Assembly (NCBI GenBank): GCA_938010385.1
Contig: CALLVD010000069.1
Span: 1-39,310, forward strand
Direction of reading: 5' to 3'
DNA from: an uncultured Robiginitomaculum sp.
Lineage (GTDB): Bacteria; Pseudomonadota; Alphaproteobacteria; Caulobacterales; Maricaulaceae
DNA length: 39,310 bases
The translations under genes were made by a program, and so were the position numbers. Each line of letters starts with the position of its first letter. Positions within the stretch are counted from its first letter, which is position 1. A model generated the notes under the pieces. The model had not been told where the DNA came from, did not search any database, and was given only the letters and a program-made list of their open reading frames with translations. Shown in pieces: positions 8,068 to 15,407 of this stretch.

Positions 8068-9726
8068 ATGACTGAAAAAAGCTATGCTGCGTTTATATCC
8101 TACGCCCACGCCGATGAGCGGATCGCCGCGCGCCTGCACAGGGCGCTGGAGACCTATCCCATTCCCAAATCTTTGGGCCCCAAATCTTCAGGTGATGCGC
8201 GCCGATCAGACCTGTCGCCCATATTCCGCGACGCAGCCGAGCTGAATGCCCATCATTCCCTGCCGGATAAAATCCGCGAGGCCGTCAACGGGTCAAAGTT
8301 TTTAATCGTGCTGTGCTCGCCGGCGGCCAAGGCGTCGCATTGGGTGAATGAAGAAATTCGCCTGTTTCGGGGCCTGCACGGCGATGCGTCTATCCTGTGC
8401 GTGCTGGCGGACGGCACGCCGCAAACGGCCTTTCCGCCGGCACTGACGCAGGGCGGGCGCGAGCCTTTGGCGGCTAATATTTCGGGATCGCGCGAGCGGT
8501 TTAATCTCGGCGTCACCGGTCTGGCGGCGTCAATGCTCGGCGTCGGGCTGGATGATTTGGTGCAGCGCGCCCAAAAACGCCGGCGCCGGCGCGGGCAATT
8601 TCTGACGGCCGGCGCGCTTGGCTTTTCCGGCGTTATGGGCGTCATGGCGCTGACCGCCTTGCGCGCGCAAAACGCAGCAGAAACCAGCCGGCTCGAAGCG
8701 GAAAAAATGGTCGAATTTATGCTGACCGATTTAAAAAGCGAATTAGAACCGCTCGGCAAATTATCCGTGCTCGATAAAGTCGGCCGGCGGGTCAGTGATT
8801 ATTATACCGCCATCCCGCTCGCCCAAATGGATGATGACCGCATCGCCCGCCGCGCCCGCGCAAGGCATCTATTGGGGCAGGTCGCGCTGGATGAACGCGA
8901 TATGGAAACGGCAAAAATTGAGATTGAAGCGGCCTATGACGCCACGCTGGAGGTTATGCGGCGAAACCCGGACGATACGGACGCGATATTTGCCCACGCC
9001 CAAAGCGCGTTTTGGAGGGGGGCGGCTCTTGAGGAGTTAAATGATTTTGCCGGATTATTTCTTTATTGGAAGGAGTATGATTCTCTGGGTGCCCGCCTTT
9101 ATAATCAAAGTCCAAAAGATAAAACTATGATAATCGAGGCGGCTTCAGGTCAGAATAATGTTGGGGCGGCGTTATCAAAATTGGGTCGCCAAGATGAAAG
9201 CTTGCCTTACTATGATGCTGCCCTGCAGTTTTGGCAACAAGCCCTAACTATTACGCCGGAAGATACGTCTGTAATGATGGAAATTTCGAATACGCTGTCA
9301 AACAAGTCGAGAGATTTGCGGGCCTTAAATCGTTATGAAGACGCGCTATCGGCTCGGAATGCTGAAATATCCGTTTTGCGTTCTGCTTTATTACCGGAAA
9401 CGAACATTGATATCATGCAACGTCTTTACCTAAGTCGCTTGAATTTATGGGAACTAAAGAACACCACATTGGAAGCGTGCGATTTAAGTAATCCTGAAAA
9501 GATATTGTCAGAATACCGAAGCTTTATAAACCGTGATGAGGATAACATACGCTGGAAGGTTAGCTATCGCGCATATTACGCAGACTTTCTTCTGCAGTGC
9601 CGTAAGGACATGAGCTATGCGAACGTCAGCAAGCACTTACAAAAACTGCGGGTGTTTGCTGACGAACACGGTATCAACGACGATGTTTTTAAAGCCGATA
9701 TGTTGAGACTGAACTCAGCGCAATAA
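8068..9726 (+). CDS. TIR domain - transmembrane - TPR-like protein
   Basis: This 552-residue protein starts with a TIR domain (about 1-165): YAAFISYAHADERIAARL, then KFLIVLCSPAAKASHWVNEEI. E96 in WVNEEI aligns with the catalytic Glu of NADase TIRs such as SARM1 (WVHKE), so NAD-cleaving activity is possible. A basic run RRRRR (171-175) precedes one membrane helix (about 177-197), which predicts the TIR in the cytoplasm and the rest in the periplasm. Residues 200-300 resemble a segment seen in other alphaproteobacterial signalling proteins (EFMLTDLKSELEPLGKLSVL), and the remainder is TPR-like helices. GGGGAGCGAG precedes the ATG. From about 9030 the DNA becomes markedly more AT-rich, suggesting a C-terminal half of different origin. 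It ends directly against the convergent gene. A defence or stress role is inference. Confidence 0.82.
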   Translation: MTEKSYAAFISYAHADERIAARLHRALETYPIPKSLGPKSSGDARRSDLSPIFRDAAELNAHHSLPDKIREAVNGSKFLIVLCSPAAKASHWVNEEIRLFRGLHGDASILCVLADGTPQTAFPPALTQGGREPLAANISGSRERFNLGVTGLAASMLGVGLDDLVQRAQKRRRRRGQFLTAGALGFSGVMGVMALTALRAQNAAETSRLEAEKMVEFMLTDLKSELEPLGKLSVLDKVGRRVSDYYTAIPLAQMDDDRIARRARARHLLGQVALDERDMETAKIEIEAAYDATLEVMRRNPDDTDAIFAHAQSAFWRGAALEELNDFAGLFLYWKEYDSLGARLYNQSPKDKTMIIEAASGQNNVGAALSKLGRQDESLPYYDAALQFWQQALTITPEDTSVMMEISNTLSNKSRDLRALNRYEDALSARNAEISVLRSALLPETNIDIMQRLYLSRLNLWELKNTTLEACDLSNPEKILSEYRSFINRDEDNIRWKVSYRAYYADFLLQCRKDMSYANVSKHLQKLRVFADEHGINDDVFKADMLRLNSAQ

Positions 9727-10380
9727 CTAAGGGCGTTTGTTTCCTCGATTGGTCGGATCAATAATAATATCCGTGACCATATCTTGGCCGTCCTGCTTTT
9801 GATGAATGCTGACGTGAAGATTATATTTGGCGGCGAAGCTTTTAATCGGTGCGTTGTGATCACCGGGAGCCGTCTCCGGAACCCAGTTTTTGTTTTCAAC
9901 CAGCAGGCCATGGCCGTCGTCAAATGTGCCGAGCACGTCAAACGCATCCGGGAAATCCCGCTTGCTGATATTATCGACGGAAAATTGCGTGTGGTCGGTA
10001 AACGTCCAGTTTTTGCGCGGCAGGTGAAACAGCATGTAAACCCGGCTGTTAATGTCAAAATCAAGCGGCGTGGCCGGCGTGGCGCTTTGCTGCTCGTCAA
10101 TCGGGCCGAAAAACTCCTGATAGCTGTCAAAAGCCCAAGCCGCGTCATCGCCGACCAGATTGCCGGCCTGTTTGCGCAGCGTTTTCACTTGCGGCGCGGT
10201 AATGCGCGCACGTTTGACAATGCCATCGTTAATATCGAAAAAGATCGGAAACAAGATGGCGTGCTTGTTCGGCTCATGCGTGCAGAAGTTTTTGGAATTT
10301 AAAAAATCAAGCTGATATTCATCCCAGCTTTTTAAGTAATCTTGGTTGGCGTTGATTGAGTCTCTTGTAAATTTAGGCAT
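9727..10380 (-). CDS. Hypothetical soluble protein
   Basis: I do not recognise this 217-residue protein. It has no signal peptide or membrane helix. It is rich in aromatic and acidic residues and likely beta-rich, with segments such as VYMLFHLPRKNWTF and LGTFDDGHGLLVENKN in the middle. The N-terminal region (NANQDYLKSWDEYQLDFLN) is probably helical. Its stop codon is immediately adjacent to the stop of the TIR gene with no base between them. A CRP-like palindrome lies 60-75 bases upstream of its start, overlapping the stop of the next upstream gene, the trypsin-like protein on the same strand. Co-occurrence with the TIR and trypsin-like proteins suggests a shared system, but no function can be assigned. 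Confidence 0.7.
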   Translation of the reverse strand: MPKFTRDSINANQDYLKSWDEYQLDFLNSKNFCTHEPNKHAILFPIFFDINDGIVKRARITAPQVKTLRKQAGNLVGDDAAWAFDSYQEFFGPIDEQQSATPATPLDFDINSRVYMLFHLPRKNWTFTDHTQFSVDNISKRDFPDAFDVLGTFDDGHGLLVENKNWVPETAPGDHNAPIKSFAAKYNLHVSIHQKQDGQDMVTDIIIDPTNRGNKRP

Positions 10381-10439
10381 TGTGGTCTCCCTTTCCCCTA
10401 ATTGGTGTTTTGTTTGTAGCCGGTTTTGCGCGCCCCTTG

Positions 10440-10455
10440 CGTGACCGGCGTCACG
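10440..10455. promoter_or_regulatory. CRP-like palindrome upstream of hypothetical gene
   Basis: CGTGACCGGCGTCACG has perfect six-base arms and follows the CRP pattern with a single outer-base change on each side. It sits 60 bases upstream of the start at 10380 and overlaps the end of the trypsin-like gene. Its core TGAC-N4-GTCA is shared with the sites at 238-253 and 12233-12248. Confidence 0.45.
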
Positions 10456-12169
10456 TCTGTTTCGATTTCAAATCAATGGCGGCAATACGGTCTATGGCCA
10501 TGGCCAAATTGGCGGCTTCGGCCTCGTTAAAGCTGCGCTTGCCGGCAAAATGCACCCCGACCAGACGGCCTTGACGGTCTAAAATCGGCGCGCCGGAGCT
10601 GCCGCCGAGCGTCGAGGCATTATGGCAAATTGCAGCGATGGCTTTGTCCGGATTAATCGCCGGGTCGACGGGCACGTCGACGCCGTAAGGGGCGTCCGTG
10701 TCCGTGGAATGGCGAAAGACTTTGCCTTCCGACAGGCGCTTGACCGCGAAAATCGGGTCCGGCTCGACGACGGCTAAAATCGTCTCATCCGTTTCAAACG
10801 GGCAGGGATAAGACACGGTCACGACCTCCCGCCCGTCAAGGCTCTGCGCCGGCGCGGCAATGCGATCAATCGGCATGCGATCAGTGACAGGGCGGGCCAG
10901 GGTGAAGATGGCAATATCCAAATCTTTTATAATCACCGGCGGCTCGCCGTTAAACGCCACATAATCAGAGGCGTCGCGATCGCGCTCGGCAATAAATTCA
11001 ATGCCGCCGCAATCCTCTCCGGCCAGATAATGCTTATAAAATTCCCACACATGTTGATTGGTCATGACGTGGTTTGGCGTGACCAGAAATCCGGTACCAA
11101 AGGCGACATCGTCATTGGTGGGCACGCCCTCTTGCGGTCCGCCAATGCGTCCGGTCGCGCGGTACGCCGGCTTTAGCGCCGCGTAAGCGCCGGTCAGGGT
11201 TTGCAGGCCGGATGATACCATCGTCACGGCCGGGGCGAGCGGCGCTGCGCCCGGAGCCGCCGCGCCGGCAACCATCGGACTGCCGGCAAAGACAACGCCG
11301 GATTGTTCGGGGCGGCGGGGTTTGGCTTTAGGGGCATGGCGCGCGGAACGCCCGCCCTTGCCGCCGCGCTTACGGGCTTTGGCCAAAAGCGCGCCGAGGC
11401 CGCCGAGCAATAAAACCGCCCCCGCCACGATCGGCCAAAGCGGGAAATTGCTGCCGGTCTTTGGCGACACAGGTGACTTATCCGCTGACACCACGGCCGC
11501 GCAGGGCAGCGCGTAAACATTAAATTCCGGCGTTCCCCAATTATCCGAAACGCCGAGCCACTTTATCTGCCCCCGCGGCGCGTTTGCGTTGAAGCTCGCG
11601 GTGAAATCGTAATTCGGTGTGCCGGACACGGGGTCGCGCAACGGCGCCGGGAAGGCGAGCGGCGACAGGCTCACGCGGGGCAGGGTGACAATCTCTTGCG
11701 CCATAGCGGCCGGGATTGTGCCCGCGCCGCCCGCCTCCATTTGCGAGACAGAAAATGAGAACCCGCCGCCGCCGGTCACCGCTGTTTTATCACCGGTCAC
11801 ATAGCCGGCCAGCCCCGGGCGATAGCTTGCGTCAAGCCGCTGCGCGCCGCTGTTATGCGCGCCCCGCCGCGCCGCGCTTGCCGGTTTTTGCCGGGTGATG
11901 AAATGAAGCGTGCAGGCAGAGAGCGTGTCCGCCGTCGTCTCTATAGTAAAGCTGAACGCCGCCGGATTATCGCGGCGGCTTTCAAAATTTGCACCGCTGT
12001 CATCATAGCGCAGGACAAAATCATCGCCTTGCTGTTGCCAGAGCGTAAAATCATAACCCGCGATAATTTCGGCCTCGGCCGTGCGCGTTATCGGCTCTGC
12101 AAATGCCGGCGCGCCTAAGACTGTCGCCGCGAGCAGCGCAGCCGCTTTTATCCCTTTTACCGTTTTCAT
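10451..12169 (-). CDS. Membrane-anchored trypsin-like serine protease
   Basis: This 572-residue protein has four parts. A signal peptide runs to APAFAE (about residue 24). A beta-rich domain with a few Cys (25-240) follows. A single membrane helix spans about 242-264, followed by the basic stretch KARKRGGKGG. After a Pro/Ala linker comes a trypsin-like protease domain (about 335-565). The triad is intact: H373 in TNQHVW, D418 in DLDIAIF and S525 in GGSSGAP. The signal peptide plus the positive charges after the helix predict that the sensor-like domain is periplasmic and the protease is in the cytoplasm, the reverse of DegP/HtrA. The substrate is unknown. It lies upstream of the hypothetical gene on the same strand and is divergent from the TPR-SLOG gene, with a CRP-like site in the gap. 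Confidence 0.85.
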   Translation of the reverse strand: MKTVKGIKAAALLAATVLGAPAFAEPITRTAEAEIIAGYDFTLWQQQGDDFVLRYDDSGANFESRRDNPAAFSFTIETTADTLSACTLHFITRQKPASAARRGAHNSGAQRLDASYRPGLAGYVTGDKTAVTGGGGFSFSVSQMEAGGAGTIPAAMAQEIVTLPRVSLSPLAFPAPLRDPVSGTPNYDFTASFNANAPRGQIKWLGVSDNWGTPEFNVYALPCAAVVSADKSPVSPKTGSNFPLWPIVAGAVLLLGGLGALLAKARKRGGKGGRSARHAPKAKPRRPEQSGVVFAGSPMVAGAAAPGAAPLAPAVTMVSSGLQTLTGAYAALKPAYRATGRIGGPQEGVPTNDDVAFGTGFLVTPNHVMTNQHVWEFYKHYLAGEDCGGIEFIAERDRDASDYVAFNGEPPVIIKDLDIAIFTLARPVTDRMPIDRIAAPAQSLDGREVVTVSYPCPFETDETILAVVEPDPIFAVKRLSEGKVFRHSTDTDAPYGVDVPVDPAINPDKAIAAICHNASTLGGSSGAPILDRQGRLVGVHFAGKRSFNEAEAANLAMAIDRIAAIDLKSKQT

Positions 12170-12232
12170 AATTCGCCCCCTGTCTAAGCCGTAAATCAGC
12201 CGCTATGTTTTTGTCAAGATTTACGCCGCGTC

Positions 12233-12248
12233 CATGACGACCGTCACG
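12233..12248. promoter_or_regulatory. CRP-like palindrome in protease/TPR-SLOG divergent gap
   Basis: CATGACGACCGTCACG has the TGAC-N4-GTCA core, with an imperfect left end and the right half TCACG. It lies in the 152-base gap between two divergent genes, 64 bases upstream of the protease start and about 75 bases upstream of the TPR-SLOG start, so it could act on both. It is the weakest of the three similar sites. Confidence 0.4.
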
Positions 12249-12321
12249 CGGCCGCGCCCGCCGCGCCGGCTATCAAATCCATACGCTTTTAATCCCGCAT
12301 AAACTCAGTATAAGTTTGCCT

Positions 12322-13803
12322 ATGACTCGCGCGCCCGACCATGATTACATCCAAAGCTATGAGCAGGCCGCCGCCGGCCTGACGCGCGATCCGGGCAATC
12401 GCGCGCTGCAACATAAGGCCGTCTTGGCGCTCGCCCGCGCCGGCGCGCTCGATTTTGCCCGCGAAGAATATGAACGCTTCGGCCTGCAAGATGTGCGCGG
12501 GGATGAAGACATTACCGGCCTGCGCGCGCGGCTGGATAAGGACAGTTTTTTGCGCGGCGGGGCCGGCGCCGGCGAGTATGCGCGCCGCTCAGCTGCGCTC
12601 TATGAGGCCGCCTTCGCCGAGACCGGCGGCTATTATTCCGGCATTAACGCCGCGACCATGGCGCTTATGGCCGGCTTGCCGGACGCCACAGTCGAGAGCC
12701 GCGCGCGCGCGATACGCGCCGCCCTGCCGGACCTGACCAAAGCCAATCCGCAAGACCGCTATTATATGCGCGCGACTTTGGCCGAAAGCCTGCTGCTGAC
12801 CGGCGATGTTTCCGAGGCAGCCGAAGCCCTGCGCAGCGCGTTTCATTTTGATCCGCTCAACTATGCCGCCCATGCCACGACCTTGAAACAGTTTCACATG
12901 ATTGCGCAAAAGCGCGGACGCGATGCCGGCTGGCTTGAAGACTTTTCCCCGCCCCGCGCCGTGCATTTCGCCGGCCATATTTTTGGCGATGATACGGATG
13001 AAGACGGCCTCGCCATTGCGCTGTCCGATATGATCCAGGCGCGCGATATCGGTTTCGGCTATGGCGCGCTGGCGGCCGGCGCAGATATTCTGATAGCCGA
13101 AGCTTTGATAGAAGAAGGCGCGGAGCTGCATGTGGTTCTGCCCGCCGATAAAGACGTGTTTGCCGCCAAATCCGTCACCCCGTTCGGGGCGAAATGGTCT
13201 GCGCGCTTTGACGCCTGCCTTGATGCCGCCTCGTCCGTGCAGATTGTGCCCGGACTGCCGGCGTGGCCGGACCCGCGCGCCAACCGCTTTGCCGGCCGCA
13301 TCGCCATGGGGCGGGCCATGATGCGCGCGGATATGCTGCGCGCCCCGGCCGGGCAATTACTGATTTATCATGAAGCCGCCGCCGGCTCTTATACCGGCGC
13401 CCATGCAAGCGATTGGCCGTTAAAAGACGCGCAGTTCATCCTGCCCCTGCCGGAGTATAAAGCCAAACCGGCGGGCAAAGCTGCTGCGGCATTGGATTGC
13501 AATTTCACGATTTACGAATCCGCCGGCGCGGCCGAAGCTGTCGCCGCGCAAAACATCGGCGCGGCGTTAAAGGCGCTGCAGTCCAAAGGCAGCTCAGCCG
13601 GCATTACGGCGGGGCTTGCCGGCGCGCCGCGCGATGACGCGTTTAGTGAGGCGTTACGCGCGGCGGTTAAGCCGGGGCAGATATTGCTGTCGGAAACGGC
13701 GGCGTGCCTGCTGACCTATGCCGGCGCGCCCGGCGCAGCCTGCTTATACGCCGGCCAAATTGCGGGCGGCGCGCGCGTCTACAGCGCCGTGCTTACCGGT
13801 TAA
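12322..13803 (+). CDS. TPR and SLOG-like nucleotide-binding domain protein
   Basis: This 493-residue soluble protein has helical TPR-like repeats in about residues 1-200 (TLAESLLLTGDVSEAAEALRSAFH is one unit, shown here in part). A Rossmann-like domain follows at about 213-375: AVHFAGHIF, GYGALAAGADILIAEALIEEG and LHVVLPADKDVF. This resembles the TPR plus SLOG-like modules found in front of guanylate/adenylate cyclase domains, where the SLOG part is thought to bind or sense a nucleotide. The C-terminal 110 residues may be a degenerate relic of such a cyclase, as no metal-binding Asp pair is visible. The ATG at 12322 is used; a TTG two codons earlier is possible. The coding end overlaps the convergent Crp gene by 11 bases. 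Confidence 0.65.
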   Translation: MTRAPDHDYIQSYEQAAAGLTRDPGNRALQHKAVLALARAGALDFAREEYERFGLQDVRGDEDITGLRARLDKDSFLRGGAGAGEYARRSAALYEAAFAETGGYYSGINAATMALMAGLPDATVESRARAIRAALPDLTKANPQDRYYMRATLAESLLLTGDVSEAAEALRSAFHFDPLNYAAHATTLKQFHMIAQKRGRDAGWLEDFSPPRAVHFAGHIFGDDTDEDGLAIALSDMIQARDIGFGYGALAAGADILIAEALIEEGAELHVVLPADKDVFAAKSVTPFGAKWSARFDACLDAASSVQIVPGLPAWPDPRANRFAGRIAMGRAMMRADMLRAPAGQLLIYHEAAAGSYTGAHASDWPLKDAQFILPLPEYKAKPAGKAAAALDCNFTIYESAGAAEAVAAQNIGAALKALQSKGSSAGITAGLAGAPRDDAFSEALRAAVKPGQILLSETAACLLTYAGAPGAACLYAGQIAGGARVYSAVLTG

Positions 13804-14440
13804 TCTCGTCGCTCAGGCGCTCCGGGCTTTCAATAATCAACGCCCCCGGCGCGCGGGACACGACCCCGCTTTTTTGCAGCCGGCTGACCGTGCGCGACAC
13901 CGTCTCGCGGGTCGAGCTGACCCGCAAAGCCAGCTCGGTAAAGACCGGACCCGGGCGAATAATATGCCGGCCCGGATCCGACCCGACCGGCACGGACAGC
14001 CGGCTCAGCTCCGCGCAAACCCGCCCCGTCGCCGATAGGGTAAAGGCCTCGGACAGGCGCTGCATGGCCGTATGAAGCCGCGCCGCCAAACCGCCCGCCA
14101 CCGCTTTGGACAGGCCGGCTTGCGCGTCCATAACCGGCTCCATCGCCGCGAACGGCACGGCCAAGACATCCAAATCCGTATCGGCGCACACTTCATAAGG
14201 CACCGGCAATTCAGACAGCATGGACATATCGCCGACAAAATCCCCGGCCCCGAACCGGCCCAGCCACGTCCGCTCTCCGTTAATCCCATAAGCCATAGCC
14301 GTGGCCTGCCCGCTCTTGATGTAAAAAATATGCGCGCCGCGCTCGTCTTGGGCAATTAAAACATCCCCGGCCGCAAACCGCCGAACCCGCCCCGCGCCGG
14401 CTAACACATCATAAATTTCAGAATTCACGCCCAAAGTCAT
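13793..14440 (-). CDS. Crp/Fnr family transcriptional regulator
   Basis: This 215-residue regulator has an N-terminal cyclic-nucleotide-binding beta-barrel, a dimer helix (about 108-135) and a C-terminal winged helix-turn-helix. The recognition helix STRETVSRTVSRLQK (about 176-190) has R178, E179 and R183 placed as R180, E181 and R185 are in E. coli CRP, so TGTGA-type half-sites are expected. In the phosphate-binding cassette the usual GE...R pattern reads VGDMSMLSELPVPYEV, lacking the cAMP-binding Arg. The ligand may therefore not be cAMP. There are no Fnr-type Cys clusters. Its 3' end overlaps the TPR-SLOG gene. Three CRP-like palindromes in the window are candidate targets. The ribosome site is poor. 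Confidence 0.88.
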   Translation of the reverse strand: MTLGVNSEIYDVLAGAGRVRRFAAGDVLIAQDERGAHIFYIKSGQATAMAYGINGERTWLGRFGAGDFVGDMSMLSELPVPYEVCADTDLDVLAVPFAAMEPVMDAQAGLSKAVAGGLAARLHTAMQRLSEAFTLSATGRVCAELSRLSVPVGSDPGRHIIRPGPVFTELALRVSSTRETVSRTVSRLQKSGVVSRAPGALIIESPERLSDEINR

Positions 14441-14599
14441 AAAGCTGCATACCCCGTTACGCCCCGCCGGGAAAGGGGGCGGGGCAAGATAGACAGCAGG
14501 CGGGCGGGTTGGTAGGTGTTGTGGGGGTTAAAGAAAACTTGCGGGAGTTTTGGTAGGTGTCAGCGTTACTTCCACCGTAACTTCAAATTTTGAGAACTT
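14441..14599. other. Intergenic region with direct repeats
   Basis: This divergent gap contains TTGGTAGGTGT twice (14509-14519 and 14550-14560, 41 bases apart). It also holds an inverted pair GTTAC/GTAAC at about 14565-14581, just before the AT-rich lipoprotein gene. The G-rich stretch near 14470-14510 contrasts with the AT-rich gene that follows. These could be operator repeats or the edge of an inserted segment. Confidence 0.3.
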
Positions 14600-15121
14600 A
14601 TGACTAAAAGAAACTTATACGCTTGCGCAATATCGCTCATATTTATTGCATGCAAAGCAGAGCAAGACTTAAAATCTATTGAAATGAATATACCAAATGT
14701 TGAGCTTTATTACACTTATTTCAGTGAGATTGAAAATGCGTACTGGAATGAAGATTATGAAACCGTTCAAACAATGATGGCGCGGGGATTTCACCTTCCA
14801 TTCGAAGGCACTACATACGATCATTATATATTTAATGCCATAGGCCCGATGCAATCCGGTGAAATTGACGAAGTAGAACGGGTGTTGGAAGATTACGATT
14901 TAATGCTTGAAATTGATAAGGGTCTGATCACATGCGATGTAATTTCGCAAACGCTGCGTTCTGAGGATGGAGATGAAATTGACAATCCTCTGGTCTACGA
15001 CGAAATGTGTTGGGAAATGGCAATGAGTTTTTACGGGCAAAACGACAAAGCTGTAATGCAGCACAGAGATAGGTTGGAGCGTATCGTCGCGGATATAAAG
15101 ATTAAAATTAGCCATCCTTAG
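14600..15121 (+). CDS. Small predicted lipoprotein, AT-rich gene
   Basis: This 173-residue protein has a short N-terminal hydrophobic segment ending FIAC at residue 18, a plausible though not ideal lipobox, so it may be a lipoprotein. The mature part is acidic and mostly helical, with motifs such as YFSEIENAYWNEDYETVQTMM suggesting TPR-like helices (one helix shown in part). No family is recognised. The gene is clearly more AT-rich than everything around it and is flanked by short inverted repeats: GTAACTTCA at 14577-14585 and TGAAGTTAC at 15129-15137. This suggests recent acquisition. It stands alone between opposed genes. A periplasmic role is inferred from the lipobox only. Confidence 0.6.
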   Translation: MTKRNLYACAISLIFIACKAEQDLKSIEMNIPNVELYYTYFSEIENAYWNEDYETVQTMMARGFHLPFEGTTYDHYIFNAIGPMQSGEIDEVERVLEDYDLMLEIDKGLITCDVISQTLRSEDGDEIDNPLVYDEMCWEMAMSFYGQNDKAVMQHRDRLERIVADIKIKISHP

Positions 15122-15407
15122 ATAACGGTGAAGTTACCGTAATTAGGTAAGAAATGAGACTGCCGCCCCCAACGGATAACAGACCGCCCCCAAAACCGCG
15201 CGCCTGTCTCCACTGCCATAATAATTTCCGCCAATCCCCCCGCTTGTCCCGTTGAAGAATGGGATCCACGCTCAATTCTCTTTTGCGCGGGATTTCGATT
15301 GAGAGGCTAAAACAAAAATCGCTTGGATCCCGATTTTTATCGGGATGAGCGGGAAGTGGGGATAGCGCGCGCTTAAATAAAATTGCCGGCGCAGTATGAT
15401 TATAAAT
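15122..15407. other. Intergenic region with nested inverted repeats
   Basis: This 286-base gap holds no gene I can support. Its right half is structured: an outer inverted pair GGGATCC/GGATCCC (15261-15267 and 15325-15331), an inner CTCAAT/ATTGAG pair, and an adjoining perfect 8-base hairpin at 15327-15346. The left part has only one arm of the inverted repeat that flanks the AT-rich gene. Confidence 0.5.
15327..15346. repeat. Hairpin repeat, copy 1
   Basis: ATCCCGAT-TTTT-ATCGGGAT is a perfect 8-base stem with a four-base loop, followed by GAGCGG. The second copy at 16310-16329 keeps the stem length, loop length and trailing GAGCGG, with paired compensating base changes in the stem. It lies downstream of the DUF6946 gene. 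It resembles the small dispersed hairpin repeats common in alphaproteobacterial intergenic DNA. Confidence 0.6.
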
